Shown: one piece after another, positions 12,341-22,899 of the stretch
Layout: the number at the start of each line of letters is the position of its first letter
How positions within the stretch are numbered: the first letter of the stretch is position 1
Source of the DNA: Paguma larvata
Lineage: Eukaryota; Chordata; Mammalia; Carnivora; Viverridae
Direction of reading: 5' to 3'
Length of the DNA stretch: 64,000 bases
Assembly (NCBI GenBank): GCA_030068075.1
Contig: CM057843.1
Span: forward strand, 11,798,001-11,862,000
Position numbers and translations under genes: made by a program
The notes under the pieces: model-generated
The model's database searches: none
Seen by the model: the letters and a program-made list of their open reading frames with translations, nothing else
What the model was told of the DNA's origin: nothing

Positions 12341-14910
12341 GACCGTAATCTTTTATGAATGAAACACTGTTCTACAAAAATGCTCTTTCTCTTCTCCTCT
12401 CCCAGGGGCTGTCCTGCCTCCAGGAGACCCCATGGACCCAGGAGCACAGTTAGAAATGTTGTATGACGTGGGGACAGCCTGTAACACAGAGCTGAGTATG
12501 CGAACACACCTTCCCTCATTGTCCAAAAGTTCCATTCAGTTTTCTTTCTAGTTTCCAATTCTACTGGAGACTGGCAAGTCTGGAAGTTGTTCCTCTTGCA
12601 TTTGAGACATCACCCATCTCTCCGCTGCTGTCCGGCCCGGGCTCCGGGGCTGCAAGGGGGGAGGCTCTGCGTGCACAGTGAGTCCTCCCCGCTGCCACAC
12701 GGGTCCCATCCTGGCGTGCCTGCCGGTCCTCGGTCCACCCTGCCATGGGCCGTGTTCTTGCATGGACTCCTTCCCGAGGCCGGTCCCAGCAGGGCAGAAC
12801 CCCTCTCGGCTGCTGGGGTCCACGTGTGGTTGGCGCCAGGCCCCTCTGCTGGCTGCACTGCCGTCCACTCGCTAGAGCTGTCGTAGGAGGACTGGAAACT
12901 TAACTGTCTGCCCATCCAGTTACGTGCTCTGTAAGGACTGTTGCAAAGTGAAAATTCAGACCCCACGTGCAAAAAGCAGGAGGAGTATCCAGTTACTGGC
13001 ACAGAAGGTCAATCTCCTCTTCCTTTGCCTCCACCTACTCGGCTTGAAGTTGATGAGGAGGAAGACTGTTGTGATCAACACCCTGTTAGGTCAGGAACCG
13101 ACGTGGAAATTCCCCGTCCCAACGCCTGCACTCATTGGTTCCGGCCTCCATTCAGGCCGTGTCCTCACGGAAGAGATGAGAGCCATGTTCTTTTTATCCA
13201 GCCCCTGGGCTCAGTAGAGAAATAATTCCTCATTCATCATGTTCCCGATTGCGGTGGACTTCAGGATGTGGGAGACCCGGGCCACACACATGCGTGAGAA
13301 CACCAGTGTCTGGCCCGGTGGGCAGGCAGATGCTCCATTGTGTGAGTCCAGTGTCGCCGATGCTGGGTGGAGACTGTGCAACCTTGGGGCGGGAGAAGAA
13401 AGTTTAGACCAGAAGGGGCAGTGAGGAGCCGCTTACTTTGTGAACATTCTTTCACGTATTAAAGTTTTCTATAGATTGTACTGGAACATTTTGAGAGCTT
13501 CAAAAAAAAAAAAAAAAAGAGAGAGAGAGAGAAAGAAAATTCCCTCACAAAATGTGTCCCTCTGAGTTATTGACCTCGGTTCAAATCAAGCTCGAAAACC
13601 CAACGTAACACACGCCGAGTGCTGTTTTCCTGATCATGACTGTTCACGAGGAGGAGCAAGGGAGTCCGCAGAAGACGATGGGGGTGCTGGTCAGCACAGT
13701 GACAGACGAGGGGGCTTCGAGCTCCCATTCCCACAGCGACATCACACTAACAGAAATGACTCAGCTGGGGCTGTGAATTCAAGGGACCAGGAAGTGGCAG
13801 CGAGGGTCTCCCGCAAGTTTTCTGCCAGCAGCACTGCTGGGCCCCCGCAGGAGGAACACTTGGACCCCCGGGAGTGTGTGTGTTTGTGTGTCTGTCCCTC
13901 GCCTCCTGGGAGACCTGGGACCTGCTGAGCACTCAGGCTGCCCTGTGAGAGCAGGGGCAATGCCCGGGCTGGGGCACGGGGGCGGGGCGGAGGCCTTGGC
14001 CATATTGTTTCTCCAGAGCGGGGGCACACAAAGTTTGTAATATAGGGTCCAGGAGCAGAGAGACGCTGTCCCTTTCGCTTATCCCTGCTACAGGAGGGCA
14101 CACCCTTCCCCCAGAAGATGGTCCAAGTCTCCAGGAGGGGGCTGCACTGCCGCAGGTGGGGGCCACCAGCCCTGGGTCAGGGCTGCCGGCTGAATTGCCA
14201 GGGGCTCGAGGTCTGTGGGAAGCGGCCAAGAATGTAGGGAATTGGGGTCCCACCCACCCCGTTGACCCCAGGTCTGGAAGGAGCAGAGGGGCTGAGAAGC
14301 TGGGATCCCGCCGCATGCCTGGACTTGTGGTGACGGGGACAGAGAGGCAGGTGGCGCTCATCTCTGTGTCTGAGGACACTCTCATTCCTGGCTCCTGACT
14401 CTAGGATCCTCTCCTGTCACTCCTACCTTCCTGGATGTTCCTCACAGCGCTGTTTGCCAGCACAGGCTCCCCCCACCCTGCCTAGATTTGAAATTTTGAA
14501 GGGCGTCATAGCACAAGTCTGGGCCCAGTCTTTTCTCTCTACCGTTTGATCATTTTAATCTCTGGATGATCTAGTCCATTTCTAAGGCCTTCTCACCTCG
14601 GTGCTTACAAACCTGATTTATCCCCACCCATAATCATACGTAAACTGCTGAGTTGATTCTCTGAGCTGGATGCCTCCTGGACATGACATTAAAAAATGCC
14701 GCGGATATCTCGGTCTTCCTCCCCTTGGCCATTCTCCGGACTTCCCATCTGAATGGATTGTAGCACTGTTCATTTCGTGACCCTGCTCCAACCTCCGTGA
14801 GCCTTTCCTCATCCGGTCGCTCCCGTGTTGTAGACAATGCATCGTCCCCTCCTGTCCATTCTTCCTCTCTTATGTTTCTCTGTTTTTGCCACTACCTGCC
14901 TTACACCCTC
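12341..14910. other. GC-rich unassigned DNA
   Basis: Several overlapping ORFs of 80-150 residues on both strands (12548-13225 and 13742-14398) reflect low stop density in GC-rich sequence. None has a recognisable motif, and no conserved-looking exon stands out. A run of A followed by GA repeats lies at 13502-13533. A GC box and GGCCATATTG occur near 13980-14010. Confidence 0.45.
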
Positions 14911-14914
14911 CCCC

Positions 14915-15030
14915 TCTCCCGCAAGTATTCACCCTTGAAGGACATCCACGTTGTTTCCAGTTTGGGGCTGTGAGGTGCAGAGTTATTTAGATCATTCATG
15001 TCTTGGATTTTGTGGGAAGGTAAGTGTCGT
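14915..15030 (-). mobile_element. Very old L1 3' UTR fragment, minus strand
   Basis: CACGTTGTTTCCAGTTTGGG followed by TTATTTAGATCATTCATGTC resembles the antisense 3' UTR of ancient L1 families. It is short and diverged. Confidence 0.35.
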
Positions 15031-15399
15031 CGGGCCTGGAGATGGGGGGCCTCTGGACCACTGTCAGCTGGATGTCTCACTCCCTAGAAGGACTCCCAGG
15101 ACTCTCACGAGATTCCAGGACGCTGATCTCTTGGTGGTCAGCCGGACGCCACATGGCCCAAGACCCCCCACCAGCAGTCACGTTGCTGGCCTAGGTGACC
15201 CACCGGCCCAGCTGAGGACCTTCCAAGGGCTTAGACGGGCAAGGAGATAGGCAAGGTCAGACATCTCTTTGGAATATGCAGGTTTCTCTCCAAACATCCC
15301 AGCCCTGCTGAGTCAAACCTTTACTGCACGGACTCTTCCGCTCGGCTGGGATAGTCGCAGGGGGATGCAATACTTGCACGGGTTTTGTTTGTTTTGTTG
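15031..15399. other. Unassigned insert between old L1 pieces
   Basis: Ordinary GC-moderate sequence lies between two antisense L1 fragments. It may be old L1 too diverged to read, or an insertion. No gene is seen. Confidence 0.35.
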
Positions 15400-16300
15400 G
15401 GGTTCTTTGCTGATGTTTTAAACTCCCACCCTGTTTTCCAGAGTGGCCATTCCATTTTATGTCGCCGCCATTGGTGCGTGAGTGATCCAGTCTTCTACAT
15501 ATTCGCTAGCGTTTAGTACTCTTCCTCTATTTTGTGTACAGCGTTCCGACTGCCGTGTCCTGATAGCTCACAAAGACCTTCGTGTGCCTTCCCACAGATA
15601 TGCCGTTTGTGTCTCCTTTTCCGTGACATACCTTTTCATTACTTTACCTATTTTGTAATCAGATTGTTTGCTTTTGGCTCCTGTGTCTTGAGGGTTCTTT
15701 ACACATTCTGGATACTATCTCTTGGTCAGATAGGTGGTTTGCAAATATTTTCTCGCAGTCTTTACTTGGTTTCATCCTCTCAAGAGTCTCTTCCACAAAG
15801 CCCGAGCTTTAATCTTGATGAATTCCGGGTCACCCGTTTCTTTGTGTAAATCACACTCTTAGTGTCATGTCTCAAATCTCTTCGCTTAGCCCCAGAGTCC
15901 AAATATTTTTCTTAGAATTTTTTCTTTAAACTTTTATAGTTTTCCTCTTACATTTAAGTATGTGATCCATTTGGAGTTAATGTTTGTGTAAGGTGTGAGG
16001 TCATTTAGGTCAGGTTTCCCTTTCTGGTGGGGGGGGGACCCTATGGATGCCAGTTGTCCTACACTCATTTGACAGGGAGACTATCTTTGTCCTCGTTTGC
16101 CAAAAATCAGTGTGGCATCTTCCTTTGGATCTGCGATCTCTTGCATCGATCAATGCGTCTCCCCTCTGCCGATGCCACACGGGATGTAGTAGCTATGTAA
16201 TAAGTGTTGAAATAGGGTAGGCTTTATTTTTGTTTTTCAAATTTACTTTAGGTATTCTAATTCCTTTGCCTTTCCATTTAGGTGGGGTTTTTTCATAGAT
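15400..16300 (-). mobile_element. Old L1 fragment (ORF2 C-terminal/3' region), minus strand
   Basis: Antisense L1 words are spread across the interval: CCCACCCTGTTTTCCAGAGT, GGATACTATCTCTTGGTCAG, TTTGCAAATATTTTCTCGCA and TGATCCATTTGGAGTTAATG. The divergence indicates an old family. No usable frame remains; the 105-residue frame at 15532-15849 is antisense L1. Confidence 0.65.
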
Positions 16301-16391
16301 AAATCCATGCATTCCTCATCTTTCATGAATGAGATTAGTGCTTTTTAAAAAGAGACTCCATATCCAGACTTCAAGTAATATTACAAAGCTG

Positions 16392-16392
<1 letters not shown>

Positions 16393-16431
<39 letters not shown>
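16393..16431. repeat. (GT)n microsatellite inside L1
   Basis: About 19 uninterrupted GT units replace a short L1 segment after TTACAAAGCTGTA. They probably expanded in place from a short TG-rich stretch of the L1. Confidence 0.95.
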
Positions 16432-16433
<2 letters not shown>

Positions 16434-16764
16434 ATATTAATCCAAACAGTATGGTACTGCCATAAAAATTGACACATAGATCAACAGAACAGAATGGAAA
16501 GCCCGGAAATAAACCCACAATTACATGCTCAATTAACCTTTGACAAAGAATATCCAATAGGAAAAAGAGAGTTTCTTCAAAAAAAAGGTATTGGGAAAAT
16601 TGGACAGCCATATGCAGACAATAAAACTGGACCACTTTCTTATACCACAGGTACAAATAAACTCAAAACGGACTAAAGACATAACTAGGAGAGCTGAATC
16701 CATAAAAATCCTAGAAGAGAACACAGGTAACTTCTCTGACATTGTCCACAGAAACTTCTTTCTA

Positions 16765-16954
16765 GGGGTGCCTGGGTGGCTTAGCTGTTTAAAGGTCTGA
16801 CTCTTGATTCAGCTCAGGTCATGATTCATGAGTTTTGAGCCCCACATTGGGCTCCTCAGTGACAGAGAGGAACCTGCTTGGGATTCTCTCTCACCCTCTC
16901 TGCCCCTCCCACACATGTATGGTCACTCTCAAAATAAATAAACTTTAAACAAAA
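16765..16954 (+). mobile_element. Carnivore SINE inside L1
   Basis: Head GGGGTGCCTGGGTGGCTTAG, CT-rich body and AAAATAAATAAACTTTAAAC tail. GAAACTTCTTTCTA before and AGAACCTTTTTGCTA after are a diverged target duplication of the L1 sequence. Confidence 0.9.
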
Positions 16955-17737
16955 AGAACCTTTTTGCTAAATATGTCTCCTGGGCCAAGGGAAATAAAAG
17001 AAAAACTACACTATAGAAAGACATCAAAATAAAAATCTTCTGCACAGCATAGGAAACAATCAACAAAACTCAAAGGCAACCTACTGAATGGGAGAAGATA
17101 TTTGCAAATGACATATCTGATTAAGGATTAATATGAAAAATATATAAAGAACTGATACAATTCAACACCCCCGAAAAAACAAATAATCCAATTAAAAAAT
17201 GGGACAGAGGACGTGAACAGACATCTCTCCAAAAAAGAGAGCCAGATGGTCAACAAACACATGAAAAGATGCTCAACATCACTCAATCACCAGGAAATGC
17301 GATTCAAAACTACCATGAGATGTCACCTCACACCTGCCAGAATGGCCAAAATCGACAGCATAAGAAACAAGTGTTGGGGAGGATATGGAGAAAGGGGAAC
17401 CCTCATACGCTACGGGTGGAAATATAAAGGGGTACGACCACTGTGGAAGACAGTATGGGGGTTCCTCAAAAAGTTAAAAATAGAACTACCCTCTGATCCA
17501 GCAATCACACTACGAGGCATTTACTCCCAAAATACAAAACACCAATTCAAAGGGATACGTGTACCCATATGTTTATTCCAGCATTATTTACAATTTACAG
17601 AGCCAAATTATGGAAGCAGCCTGAGTGTCCAGCGATAAATGAATGCATAAAGAAGAAGTGGTAAATATATATAATTGAATATTATTCATCCATAAAAAAT
17701 GAAGTATTGCCATTTGCAACAACATAGATAGAGCTAC

Positions 17738-19440
17738 ACGGATTGGAAGAACAAACACTGTGAAAATGGTGATATTACCCAAAGCAATCTACATATTCAA
17801 CGCAATTCCTGTCAAAATAACACCAGCATTCTTCACAGAGCTAGAACAAACAGTCCTAAAGTTTGTATGGAACCAGAAAAGACCTTGAATAGCCAAAGCA
17901 ATCCTGATAAAGAAAACCAGAGCTGGCGGCCTCATAATTCCGTAGTCAAGATGGATTACAAAGCTGTAATCATGAAGACAGTATTGTACTGGCACAAAAC
18001 CCACACATAGATCAATGGAACAGAATAGAGAACCCAGAAATGGGCACACAAACATATGGTCAACTACCTTTGACAAAGCAGGAAAGAATATCCAACAGAA
18101 TAAACACAGTCTCTTCGGCAAATGGTAATGTGAAAACTGGACAGCGACATGCAGAAGAATGAACCTGGACCACTTTCTTGCCCCATACACAGAAACAAAC
18201 TCAAAATGGGTGAAAGACAGAAAAGTGAGACAGGAAGCCATCAAAACCCTAGAGGAGAAACAGGCAAAATCCTCTTTGAGCTCAGTTGCACAACTTCTTA
18301 CACAACATGTCCCTGGGGTCAAGGGAAACAAAAGCAAACATGAACTATTGGGACCTCATCAAGTTAAAAAGCTTCTGGACAGTGAAAGAAATAATCAGCA
18401 AAACTAAAAGGCAAGAGACAGAATGGGAGATGAAATTTGCCAATGACACATCAGATAAAGGGTTAGTACTCAAAACCTAGAAAGAACTTATCAAACTCAA
18501 CATCCAAAAAACCAAATAATTCAGGGAAGAAATGGGCAAAAGACACGAATAGACCCTTTTCTAAAGGTCTCTTAGACGGCTAAGAGACACATGAAAAAGT
18601 GGTCAACACCGCTCATCATCAGGGAAATACAAATCAAAACCTCAATGAGATACCATGTCACCCCTGTCAGAATGGCTAAAATGAACAACTCAGGCAACAA
18701 CAGATGTTGGCAAGGATGCTGAGAAAGAGGAACCCTTTCGCAGTGCTGCTGGAAATGCAAATAGGTGCAGCCACTTTGGAAAACATTATGGAGTTTCCTC
18801 AAAAAACTAAAAATAGAACTACTCTATGACCCAGCAATTGCACTACTAGGTACTTATCCAAGGGATACAGGTGTGCTGAATCAAAGGGACACATGCACAC
18901 CAATGTTTATAGCAGTGCTACTGACCACAGCCAAAGTGTGGAAAGAGCCCAAAAGTCCATCGACTGATGAATGGATAAAGAAGATGTGGTATGTATGTGT
19001 ATACATGTATACGTGTGTGTGTAAATATGTATGTGTGTACATGTATATGTGTGTATATGTGTGTATACATACATACACACAATAGAATATTACTCAGCAA
19101 TCCAAAAGAATGAAATCTTGCCATTTGCAACAACGTGGATGGAACCAAAGTATATTATGCTAAGCAAAAAAGACAGAGAAAGACAGATATATAGTTTTCA
19201 CTCGTATGTGGAATTTAAGATACAAAAAGGTGAACATAAGGGAAGGGAAGCAACATTAATATAAAAACAGAGAGGGAGACAAACCATAGAGACTCGTAAA
19301 TACAGAGAACAAACTGAGGGTTGTTGGCAGGGTGTGTGGGGGGAGATGAGCTAAAGGGGTAAGGGACATTAACAACGGTAGTTGTTGGGATAAGCCCTGG
19401 TTGTTATATGTAGATTCTTTTCCTGAAAAAAAAAATAAAG
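17738..19440 (+). mobile_element. 5'-truncated L1 nested in another L1 (inverted-duplication arm 2)
   Basis: The L1 begins abruptly at GATTGGAAGAACAAACACTG, in the middle of the ORF2 RT-to-C-terminal region. It continues to a 3' UTR ending in CCTGAAAAAAAAAATAAAGG. The reverse complement of 3930-5575 matches it throughout. ORF2 frames are broken (pieces at 18149-18407 and 18765-19085), and a TG/TA microsatellite has expanded near the 3' end of the coding region. Confidence 0.88.
18988..19082. repeat. TG/TA-rich microsatellite inside L1
   Basis: Repeated TATGTGTATACATG-like units replace the short TATATACACA word present at this point of other L1 copies (compare 49283-49300). It accounts for the odd tyrosine/valine/cysteine-rich frame here. 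Confidence 0.9.
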
Positions 19441-19905
19441 GATGTCTTATAGAGAGAGAAAAAACACACATAGTGGGGTTAGATTATAATGCTAAATGAA
19501 ATAAGTCAGTTAGAGAAAGACAAAGGCATTGTGGTTTCATTCATATGTGGAATTTAGGACATAAACATACAAGAACAAAAACAAACAAACACCCCCAAAC
19601 AACAACAACAACAACAACAACAAACAGAGAGTGAGAGACAAACCAAGAAACAGACTCTTGGCTGTAGAAAACAAACGGATGGCCACCAGAGAGGAAGTGG
19701 GTGCGGGGAAAGGGTGAAACCGATGAAGGGGATTGAGAGGCGCACCTGTCCTGCTGAGCTCTTGGTGGTGGGAGCGTTGAATCACTGTGTTATAAACCTG
19801 AAAATGATCAACACTGTATGTTTACTCTACTGCAAATAAATGAAATAAAATGAAACGCAAAATAAAACAATACATTACAAAATAAAATAAAACATTAAAA
19901 AAAAA
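19441..19905 (+). mobile_element. 3' UTR end of the host L1
   Basis: After the nested L1 tail the older L1 resumes (ATAAGTCAGTTAGAGAAAGA). It runs to an AT-rich end with repeated AAATAAAATGAAA, and includes an AAC-repeat expansion (19600-19624). The same structure is seen inverted at 3496-3955. Confidence 0.8.
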
Positions 19906-20174
19906 TCAAAGAGCCCAGAAAGCTCCCTGGATCTTTCCACCATATGAGATTCCAAGGAAACTCTGTGACCCAGAAGAGGGCCCTCACTCAACTATGATCT
20001 TGGACTTCTAGCCTCCAGAAACGTGAGCAAGAAATGTTTGTTGTTTTATAAGTCACCAAGTTTATAATATTTGTTATAGCTGACTAAATGCCCTAATCCA
20101 GAAACCAGAACACAAACTGGTGGTATTGCATTGTGCGGGAACACCAGAATTCCACGTGGCTCCCCTCAATGGCT
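19906..20174 (+). mobile_element. MaLR/MLT1-like LTR fragment plus shared flank (arm 2)
   Basis: GATCTTGGACTTCTAGCCTC followed by CAGAAACGTGAGCAAGAAAT resembles the 3' half of an MLT1/MST-type LTR. It is followed by about 70 bases (20105-20174) that are nearly identical, inverted, to 3227-3296. Homology stops at GGCT (20174). Confidence 0.65.
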
Positions 20175-20640
20175 ATTGTATGTCCCCAACTTTTTGTTAT
20201 TGTAACAAATAATGCTGAAGTCAATATTCTTATTACACACGCATGTGCCCAAACGCTCCCCACACCCATTTGTTGCCAACAGACTCTCCTTGTGGCATAT
20301 ACGAAAGTAAATTTTGTTTATTCATTATGTGGTCAAGTTGATCAATCATTTCTTTGATGGATTCTTGACTTTGCTTTATGGTTTCGGGAGACCTCCACTC
20401 CAGCCTCGCAGAATAAGAACCATCCCTCCACGCTTTCTCTGAGTACTTTCAAGGTTTCAGTTTTACAGTCCATGCCCATCCTACCCCCCACCCCCCGCGG
20501 ATTTTCTGTCCACCTAGGAGACTGAGAAGCACTCCTGTTGCTCTGAGTGAAGAGAGCGTTTTTAAGTTTCTTGTCCTAAGTGACAGCCCTGCATTAGTTT
20601 GAAGCCAGTTCTCTTTTCTGCTAAACTTAGAGGGGTACTG
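20175..20640. other. Unassigned sequence before LTR
   Basis: The start (TTTTTGTTATTGTAACAAAT near 20190) may be an antisense fragment of an old L1 3' UTR. The rest holds nothing I recognise. A CCCCCCACCCCCCGCG run lies near 20487. Confidence 0.35.
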
Positions 20641-21533
20641 TGTTAGAGACAGTGTGCCCCAGACTTTTGCTTACTGTGAACCTTGTTAAGGGTTATGATT
20701 GCTGAGAATTCTGTTTTGATTGATGTTTGCTGTGAACACTGTGAAACTTTTCTTGGGGTGCTGTGAGGCCTGTTTAGTTTGCTATGTATTAGGCTAAGTT
20801 GCTGTGTGTTAAATCTTGTTAGGTATTAGATTTAGAGACTTAGGAATACTAGACTCCTGACCGGTTTGCTGTGATTGCTGTGAACCCTGTTTGCTGTGTT
20901 ACAGAATTGCCATATTGTGAAAGTATAGTGCTGTCAGGGCTAAGGCCACTCCATTTTGGTTTAAGTTCCATCTTAAAGCAGTTCTGGGCCCCGAGTTCCA
21001 GGAAAACAAGTCACCCTGGACTCTGTCCCGGGTTCCAGGAAACAGAGTGGCCAAAAGGCCGGACCCAGATTTGCAGACCCTGTCACTACCCTGGGTGGGA
21101 CTGGACCCTGATTAGCAGACCCTGCCACCACCTTGAGTTCCAGGGAAACCACAGGAGGTCAGATTCCTAGAATAGCCCCTAGCAGAGCTAATCAGTGTCC
21201 AGCCCACACACGCTGACCATTTGAATCTGCGCGGGACCCCCAAACTAAGCCAATCCATAGCTAGCCCGTGCCCGCCAAATACGAAATATTCAATCAGAAA
21301 CTAGCCCGCGAAAATGCCAATCAATCAATTCAAAGGATCCCCATTCCCCCCCCAAAAGTGTACTCGAACCCTGATAAAAAGCCAGTGTAAACCTGGCTCA
21401 GGGCTCTTGCCACTGCACCGCTGCGACGGGAGGTGCAAGAGTCCGAGCTCCAGCTTCGAATAAAGACCCTTTGCGTTTGCATCAGTCCCGGTTCCCCGGT
21501 GGTCTTCTTGGGATCCAGAATTTGGGCACAACA
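20641..21533 (+). mobile_element. Solo endogenous retrovirus LTR (gammaretrovirus/ERV1-like)
   Basis: The LTR begins TGTTAGAGACAG and ends GGGCACAACA, i.e. TG...CA-type termini. A TATA-like TGATAAAAAGCC lies at 21372-21383, a poly(A) signal AATAAA at 21459-21464, and a U5 with GGTGGTCTTCTTGGGATC follows. The U3 contains GCTGTG-rich repeats (20720-20920) and a GC-rich part in which a GTTCCAGG-type word recurs at 20993, 21030 and 21135. Only CTG flanks both ends, so the 4-6 bp target duplication is not clear. No primer-binding site or gag follows, hence solo. It is a non-coding regulatory remnant; the exact family is unknown. Confidence 0.7.
21459..21464 (+). terminator. LTR polyadenylation signal AATAAA
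   Basis: AATAAA sits about 80 bases after the TATA-like box and is followed by a GT-rich U5, the normal spacing for an LTR R region. Confidence 0.65.
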
Positions 21534-22570
21534 CTGAGAAGCTGGGCAAGGGGACGCGGACCCGGCAGCGTTCCCGGGAAAATTTCCCCTGGCTCCGGAG
21601 TCGCCTAGATTCTGTCCCCTTCACGTCCCAGGCAGGGGAAGGCGGTTCCAGGGAGACCGCCTGAAAAGTTTTCAAAATCCCCCTTCTGCTGGTGGAGCCG
21701 TGCCATGTCGGGCCGGCCGATGCGACCTGGCCGGGAACTCCGAGGGGGACTACCCGGGTCCATGCCACGGACATGGTGCCTACCTGGCTCGGGGAAGCCG
21801 GATCCGAGGTGGACCGGGACGACACCGGACTCGCGGGCGGCCGCTGGCGCGCCCTCGCCAGGCCTGCGGTCCGGAGCCGTCGGTCACACTTTTGCGCCGG
21901 TTGTCTAGCGCCCCCTGGCGCCCGCCCTTCCAGCCTTTCCCCCCGGAGCGCTGGCCAGACTAGCGAGGGGCGGGATTGGGCCGCAGTCAGTGCCGCCGAG
22001 CTCCAAGAGGCCGGCAGCGCCAGCAGGTCCTTCTGGGCGGGGCCGCGGCGTCGGCGTGTGTTGCGTTGGCCGGGGATTGGACGAGTCGGTGTCTTGTGGA
22101 GGCCGTGGTCGCCTCTCCGGCAAGCGTTGCGGCGCTGCCCAGACGGGTCGGCCAGCACACGCTGGTGCCCATCCGCCCGCGGAACCGACCGGGCCCGGGG
22201 CGGGTAAGGGGAGAGGGCGGCCCGGGCTCGGAGATGGGGACCGGCCATGGGGAAAGGGCGCCGTGGGTTTTCCCGTGATCCTACGGGAATCACTGCCGTC
22301 GGACTTACCCGCGGGTAAGGACCGAATCCTCCTCGACTCCCGCTACCTTCCCCACCTCGCCATGGTTCAGCCTGGGCAGGGACGATGTTGGGGACCCTTG
22401 GGAATGAAGGAGAAAGAAGATTGGCGGCTTGAGACTTCTAGTGCGCGTCCGACGTCGCTGTTTCACCGGACGTGGGTGACGAAAGAGCCGGGTCGGAAAC
22501 CGTCTTGCACGCCTCTTGCCGCGGTCCGTGTCGACCGGCAGTTGGCCAGGCCGGTTTTGAGGTTTTTAGG
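21534..22570. promoter_or_regulatory. CpG island with promoter-like motifs
   Basis: CpG dinucleotides are abundant over about 1 kb, unlike the rest of the window. GC boxes occur at 21966-21974 (GGGGCGGGA) and 22035-22044 (GGGCGGGGCC). Inverted CCAAT boxes (ATTGG) occur at 21975-21979 and 22076-22080, and a CTCF-like word at 21905-21920. Strong donor-like GCGGGTAAGG words lie at 22202 and 22311. This is the layout of a TATA-less CpG-island promoter, possibly in both directions. Open frames here (171 residues plus, 322 residues minus) match no protein I know and are expected from the base composition. No downstream exon was identified. Confidence 0.65.
21905..21920 (-). promoter_or_regulatory. 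CTCF-like binding motif
   Basis: The minus strand reads CGCCAGGGGGCGCTAG, close to the core CTCF consensus CCACCAGGGGGCGCTA. It lies inside the CpG island. Confidence 0.55.
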
Positions 22571-22744
22571 GGTTGAGCAGTAGTCCTTAAGGATTCGTGC
22601 ATAGTTTTTCTGGATCTACTTGAGGTTGTCACATACTTCGCTGAGAGCCACCCCTTGGTTGATTTTGAAATTGGACTTCAATTCTGGCCCCAAGATGCTT
22701 TTGGAATAAACAGACTTCATCCCTGGCGCCAAAATGAGACGTTG

Positions 22745-22746
<2 letters not shown>
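22571..22746. other. Unassigned sequence after CpG island
   Basis: It contains GGAATAAACAGACTTCATCC followed by CTGGCGCCAAAATGAG. This could be the end of an old LTR and a primer-site-like word, but the match is weak. Confidence 0.3.

Positions 22747-22747
<1 letters not shown>

Positions 22748-22826
<79 letters not shown>
22748..22826. repeat. Compound (GT)n(GA)n microsatellite
   Basis: About 25 GT units with one GTAT interruption are followed directly by about 14 GA units. The compound structure is a likely polymorphic marker. Confidence 0.95.
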
Positions 22827-22833
<7 letters not shown>

Positions 22834-22899
22834 GTGGGGGGACTCCGAGGCACCTGTAACAGGAAGTGGTAGAAAACTTCAGGCCCCCTCACATAACGC

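Larger units (their letters stand above)
16360..17737 (+). mobile_element. L1 ORF2 C-terminal/3' part, plus strand (host of nested L1)
   Basis: It starts at TCCAGACTTCAAGTAATATT and runs through the canonical L1 sequence CCAAACAGTATGGTACTGCC to CAACAACATAGATAGAGCTA at 17715-17734. The same L1 appears to resume at 19466 (ACATAGTGGGGTTAG), so it is interrupted by the L1 at 17738-19440. A GT microsatellite (16393-16431) and a SINE (16765-16954) have also been inserted. Frames are broken. Confidence 0.8.

Noticed and set aside
21692..22207. 171-residue plus-strand ORF in the CpG island
   Set aside because: It overlaps open frames on both strands. Its stop falls in a donor-like GGGTAAGG word, but nothing identifies a product.
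21325..22293. 322-residue minus-strand ORF
   Set aside because: It lies in a CpG island and runs into a retroviral LTR. Low stop density is expected there, and no domain is recognisable.
22709..22730. Possible tRNA-Lys-type primer-binding site (TGGCGCC...) after an AATAAAC word
   Set aside because: Only the first seven bases agree; too little to call a retroviral primer site.
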